Of a stretch of 16,547 nucleotides of DNA, positions 13,865 through 16,547 are shown piece after piece. The stretch's first letter is position 1; the number at the start of each line of letters is the position of its first letter. The notes beneath the pieces are model-generated. The model was not told the origin of the DNA. It made no database searches and was given only the letters and a program-made list of their open reading frames with translations. Position numbers and translations under genes: made by a program. This DNA comes from a bacterium (GTDB lineage Bacteria > Hydrogenedentota > Hydrogenedentia > Hydrogenedentiales > SLHB01), in contig JAAEQP010001260.1 in assembly GCA_024231375.1 (NCBI GenBank), positions 1 through 16,547 of the forward strand, given 5' to 3'.

Positions 13865-15493
13865 TTGAGGCGATCAGGCAAGAGAACCAGAGCGAAATGG
13901 ATACGGGCGGGATACGTGGCCCTCGCCATCGTGGTTATCGGCGCGGTTGGATTCGCCGCGCATGCATACCGCCGGTCCCTTGCTCGGGATGAAAGCGAAT
14001 CTGCCATGAGGCAGGTCTTCGCTGCCTTGCAGCAATACGCCGAGGCCAGCGCGGGCAACTATTACCCCATGCGATCGGCCCAACCCGGAGTCTTTCTTCC
14101 CGACATGGACGAGTGGGCCAAGCTGGGCAACGGGAAGGCTGAGTTCGAGGAAGCCTACGAGGTCCTCACAGCAGACGACGACCGCCCCTTCTGCTACCTC
14201 GGCTACGCCTTCGTGAACGAAGCCTTGGGGCATCAGCTACTCGACCAACTGGGGAAGGGTCCGCAGGCCCTCCGCGGAGGCGGCTCAAGCCTTGAGGAGG
14301 AACCTTGGATCACTGACTCGCATTCCCCTGAAGTCGACGATCCGCACCCGTTGCGGAAGGGCGTGGAGCGGTGTTTCGTATGGGACTGGGTCTTCCATGG
14401 GAATCCGCCCCGCGACGATCAACTCGCCGCTCCGATACCGATTCTCTGGCAGATGCCTCGGAAGGAAGGTGACGTTGTTCCGGTCCTCCGCCTGAACGGC
14501 TACGTCGAGTTTCACAGGTACCCTGGCGAGTTCCCCATGTCGCCGTTATTCATCAATCGGCTGAGAGGGGTGATGGGACTACCGCAGGATCCCGGCTTCA
14601 CCACGGACACGCCAATCTTTCCACTCGTCCGAGAGATTCTGGAGACCGGGAGCCGCGAAGCGGGTCTGGGTGTTGGCTCGTTGCTTCATTTCGATACTAA
14701 GCCCTCGGTCTCGGTCGGCAATGCACGGGGATACCGGATAGAACTCATGGGCGCGGAGATGGTGCTGTTCCCCGAAGACGCCGACACAACCCTCGTTTCA
14801 GCAGATAACCTGTTCGAGCCGCCGGAAGGCGAGCGCTACGGGCTTCCCTATTGGTCCGCGATTCGGTACATGGGTGAAGCAAGAGGCTATCAGTGGTACG
14901 GCGCGATGGCCTACGACGATTTCTTGTTGTTGCAGCGGGAGTTCGAGTTGACGGGTGGCGATAGTCTCTACTCCGCTGCAGTGAGCTACTGGATCGACGA
15001 GGAACCCAATTGGGTCTGGTTGATGGATGATCCCGGACACCAGAGGAAGCCCGCGGAGATTTGTCGGACCCCGAGTTCCTTGGCTCGGTATGTGCATGCG
15101 TATATCACCATCCGGGAGAGCAAACGGCGTCCCGTCCTCGATGAGGTCATTCACGCGACGGCCGTTCTCTGCGGTTCCGAACGCGAGGGCTATGGCGTCT
15201 ACGCCTTTCCGACGCCTGAGATCGTATCCGAGGCGAAGGATCGCCTTGTTGCGGCGGCAGAGAAGGACCCCGAAGCAGCGGCCACCTTGGCGCTTCCTTA
15301 CGTGCTTCGGTACCGGGTTCGGGGACCTCGAAGCAAAGCCACACCCGACAAGGTGGAGTTGCTTCGAAGACTACCCAGAGACACCCTCGTTCCCATCATC
15401 CGGCATCTCGCGATCAACCTTCAGGACCGCGAGGAAGCCGCCTTGTGCAAGGACCTTCTTCTTCAACTCAGACAGGCGTCCGCAGACCAGTAG
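13865..15493 (+). CDS. Large pilin-like membrane-anchored protein with degenerate H-X9-DG motif
   Basis: I choose TTG 13865: AGGAGG at 13854-13859 lies five bases upstream. GTG 13781, 28 codons earlier, lacks such a site. The protein is 542 aa. A basic N-terminus (RRSGKRTRAKW) leads into one transmembrane helix (14-34). An amphipathic helix follows with MRQVFAALQQYAEASAGNYYP (48-68), closely resembling the F-x-x-L-x-x-Y-x-x-x-N-x-G-x-YP stretch of type IV pilin-like and DUF1559-type proteins. Around 195-222 the usual H-x9-DG motif is present in pattern but substituted: E201, nine residues, then N211-G212, followed by YVEFHRYPGEFPM. No canonical prepilin cleavage site (GFTLIE) is present. Residues about 300-542 are unrecognised and mainly helical. 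It is probably inner-membrane anchored facing the periplasm; function unknown. Confidence 0.8.
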   Translation: MRRSGKRTRAKWIRAGYVALAIVVIGAVGFAAHAYRRSLARDESESAMRQVFAALQQYAEASAGNYYPMRSAQPGVFLPDMDEWAKLGNGKAEFEEAYEVLTADDDRPFCYLGYAFVNEALGHQLLDQLGKGPQALRGGGSSLEEEPWITDSHSPEVDDPHPLRKGVERCFVWDWVFHGNPPRDDQLAAPIPILWQMPRKEGDVVPVLRLNGYVEFHRYPGEFPMSPLFINRLRGVMGLPQDPGFTTDTPIFPLVREILETGSREAGLGVGSLLHFDTKPSVSVGNARGYRIELMGAEMVLFPEDADTTLVSADNLFEPPEGERYGLPYWSAIRYMGEARGYQWYGAMAYDDFLLLQREFELTGGDSLYSAAVSYWIDEEPNWVWLMDDPGHQRKPAEICRTPSSLARYVHAYITIRESKRRPVLDEVIHATAVLCGSEREGYGVYAFPTPEIVSEAKDRLVAAAEKDPEAAATLALPYVLRYRVRGPRSKATPDKVELLRRLPRDTLVPIIRHLAINLQDREEAALCKDLLLQLRQASADQ

Positions 15494-15579
15494 GAGCAAC
15501 CTTCCTTCGTCGAGCGGCCAGGGCGATCTCACTTGGTCCGAGTAGAGTCCGTTCTGTGCAGTTCCGTCAGGGGCATGAA

Positions 15580-15662
15580 GTCCCGGAAGGGACGACTCGA
15601 TCTTAGCCCCGTGCTTCAGCACGGGGACACCGCGTCCCCTCAAGGACAAGTCCCGTAGGGAC
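15580..15662 (+). repeat. REP-like palindromic unit 1 (A-B-A)
   Basis: Three stem-loops in a row. A is GTCCC-GGAA-GGGAC (15580-15593). B is CCCCGTGC-TTCA-GCACGGGG (15607-15626), an 8-bp stem. A' is GTCCC-GTA-GGGAC (15650-15662). Flanks AAGTCCC and GGGACGA give the unit a direction. These are the classic features of extragenic palindromic repeats, located 87 bp after a stop codon. Confidence 0.75.
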
Positions 15663-15773
15663 GATCGAATCCACATGACGCCTGGAGGCCGAACCGTCCC
15701 CTTCCTCTCGTGTCGGCGCCGTCGACTCGCCCGGCAGCCGCCCCTGGTCCCCGCGGCCGGCGCGGGTTCGGTC

Positions 15774-15858
15774 GTCCCTGACGGGACTTCGTCGTTGGGG
15801 CTGGGCGGATCCCCGCACTGGAAGTGCGGGGCTGAGCTCGGGTTGTCCCTTGCGGGAC
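15774..15858 (-). repeat. REP-like palindromic unit 2, inverted relative to unit 1
   Basis: A is GTCCC-TGAC-GGGAC (15774-15787). B is CCCCGCACT-GGA-AGTGCGGGG (15811-15831), a 9-bp stem. A' is GTCCC-TTGC-GGGAC (15845-15858). Asymmetric flanks show the inversion: unit 1 reads TTAGCCCCG into its B hairpin, while here CGGGGCTGAG follows B. The outer A arm reads TCGTCCC/GGGACTTC here, the complement of unit 1's orientation. The two units thus form a head-to-head, BIME-like pair. Confidence 0.7.
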
Positions 15859-16021
15859 TGGCGGGATCCGGAGGCAGCGTCAACCAACGGCAGTCCTGGC
15901 CAATCATCGCGGCGTTTTGGTGCGATTGCCCTGGGTGGCAAGGCCTTACACGCATGCCCACCTCGAAGATCTGATACCATAGGGTTCAGACACCTCACGG
16001 CGGCAGAAAGGGACTCGAACC

Positions 16022-16547
16022 ATGCTTGGAACAAGAAGGTCCTCGACAACCGGTACACTTGTACTCGCCGCGGCTCTACTGCTGAGCGCGTCGGCGGGAT
16101 CGGAAGCATCCTCGGCGGATCCCAAGGAAGGCTGGAACTTCGGCTTCAAAGAGTTCGTGATCGCCGCTTGGTGCCCTCCCGCCTTGTCGGATGCGGAATA
16201 CGCGCTCTACAGCGACGCAGGCTTCAACATCGTCATGTCTTCACGCTATCAGTCTCCCCAGACGGCCCTGGACCTGGCGGCCCGGCACGGCCTTGTCGTG
16301 ATGATAGACACCTACACCAAGAATGATCAGCCGTGGGGAGGCACCGCCGGGGAGTACACGTCCCATCCCCTTCATCATCCCGCGACGTTGCCGGAACTGA
16401 AATGGCTCCACGCACGCTTTGGCGACCATCCCGCACTCGCCGGGTACCTGCTTGGCGACGATTACGGTCAGTTGCCACAGGAACTCATCGACACCACGGA
16501 CTGGATGCGTCAACACACGCCCCATCTGTTCCCCTGGATCTGCCAGA
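16022..16547 (+). CDS. Secreted TIM-barrel glycoside-hydrolase-like protein, 3' partial
   Basis: 175 codons are visible from ATG 16022 (weak AAGGGA upstream), and the frame is still open at the window end. A Sec signal peptide covers about residues 1-32 (LVLAAALLLSASA, then EASSA|D). The mature start resembles clan GH-A barrels: FVIAAWCPPALSD as strand 1, AEYALYSDAGFNIVM, AARHGLVVMIDTY, and HPALAGYLLGDDYG. The last corresponds to the 'GYxLGDEP' stretch seen in secreted beta-galactosidase-like proteins of environmental bacteria, with D in place of the usual E. The catalytic half lies beyond the window. It fits the polysaccharide-degrading theme of the neighbourhood; the family assignment is tentative. 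Confidence 0.75.
   Translation, partial: MLGTRRSSTTGTLVLAAALLLSASAGSEASSADPKEGWNFGFKEFVIAAWCPPALSDAEYALYSDAGFNIVMSSRYQSPQTALDLAARHGLVVMIDTYTKNDQPWGGTAGEYTSHPLHHPATLPELKWLHARFGDHPALAGYLLGDDYGQLPQELIDTTDWMRQHTPHLFPWICQ

Larger units (their letters stand above)
15494..16021. other. Non-coding stretch holding two inverted REP-like units
   Basis: This 528-bp gap between two + strand genes holds six short perfect palindromes (15580-15858) arranged as two units described separately. Open frames crossing it on either strand have no ribosome-binding site or recognisable protein and consist of translated palindromes. I see nothing definite in 15663-15773 or 15859-15970. A TGATACCAT sequence at 15972-15980 resembles an extended -10 box but has no matching -35. 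Confidence 0.7.

Noticed and set aside
15580..15858. CRISPR array
   Set aside because: The repeats are short self-palindromes with irregular spacing and in two orientations, without uniform repeat-spacer lengths or cas genes.
15972..15980. Extended -10 promoter TGATACCAT before the last gene
   Set aside because: Only a partial -10 match and no -35 at proper spacing; mentioned only as a weak resemblance.
15603..16109. Open frames on both strands across the repeat region
   Set aside because: They are translations of REP-like palindromes, with no start signals or homologous features.

Overview
The window is GC-rich, densely coded bacterial DNA. It is dominated by secreted, carbohydrate-oriented proteins with Sec or Tat signals, calcium-binding DxDxDG repeats, Ig-like modules and propellers. 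No rRNA, tRNA or other phylogenetic marker is present. The mix resembles uncultured Hydrogenedentota or the Planctomycetota/PVC group: a PQQ-type propeller opening with WPDWRGP, a Tat-exported isomerase/epimerase, a pilin-like protein with a remnant H-X9-DG motif, and GTCCC/GGGAC palindromic repeats. That placement is an inference from gene style only.

Left third (1-6430, + strand): three consecutive extracellular proteins. They are the 3' end of an Ig-like/TSP3-repeat protein, an 883-aa protein with a seven-repeat Asp-box propeller followed by Ig-like modules, and an 808-aa GH39-like glycoside hydrolase. All three end in the same kind of tail: [LV]-P-[LI], a hydrophobic helix, then an Arg-rich end. 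This looks like a sorting or anchor signal. The hydrolase gene overlaps a 64-aa basic protein gene by ATGA, and a strong terminator hairpin follows.

Middle (6677-13645, - strand): five co-directional genes. In transcription order they are a secreted PQQ-like propeller, a Tat-exported sugar phosphate isomerase/epimerase-like TIM barrel, an FGGY sugar kinase (sedoheptulokinase/xylulokinase-like), a secreted pectate-lyase-3-type beta-helix protein, and a membrane protein with two prealbumin-like domains and extracytoplasmic ankyrin repeats. Together they suggest capture and catabolism of a plant- or algal-type polysaccharide, but no transporter is visible. Several gaps between them hold perfect hairpins.

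Right part (13646-16547): a divergent control region with a perfect 15-nt palindrome leads + strand to a 542-aa pilin-like protein. A 528-bp non-coding stretch follows, holding two inverted REP-like units. The last gene is a secreted TIM-barrel, hydrolase-like protein cut off by the window end. Several starts are TTG or GTG chosen by strong Shine-Dalgarno sequences, so several genes are shorter than their longest reading frames.
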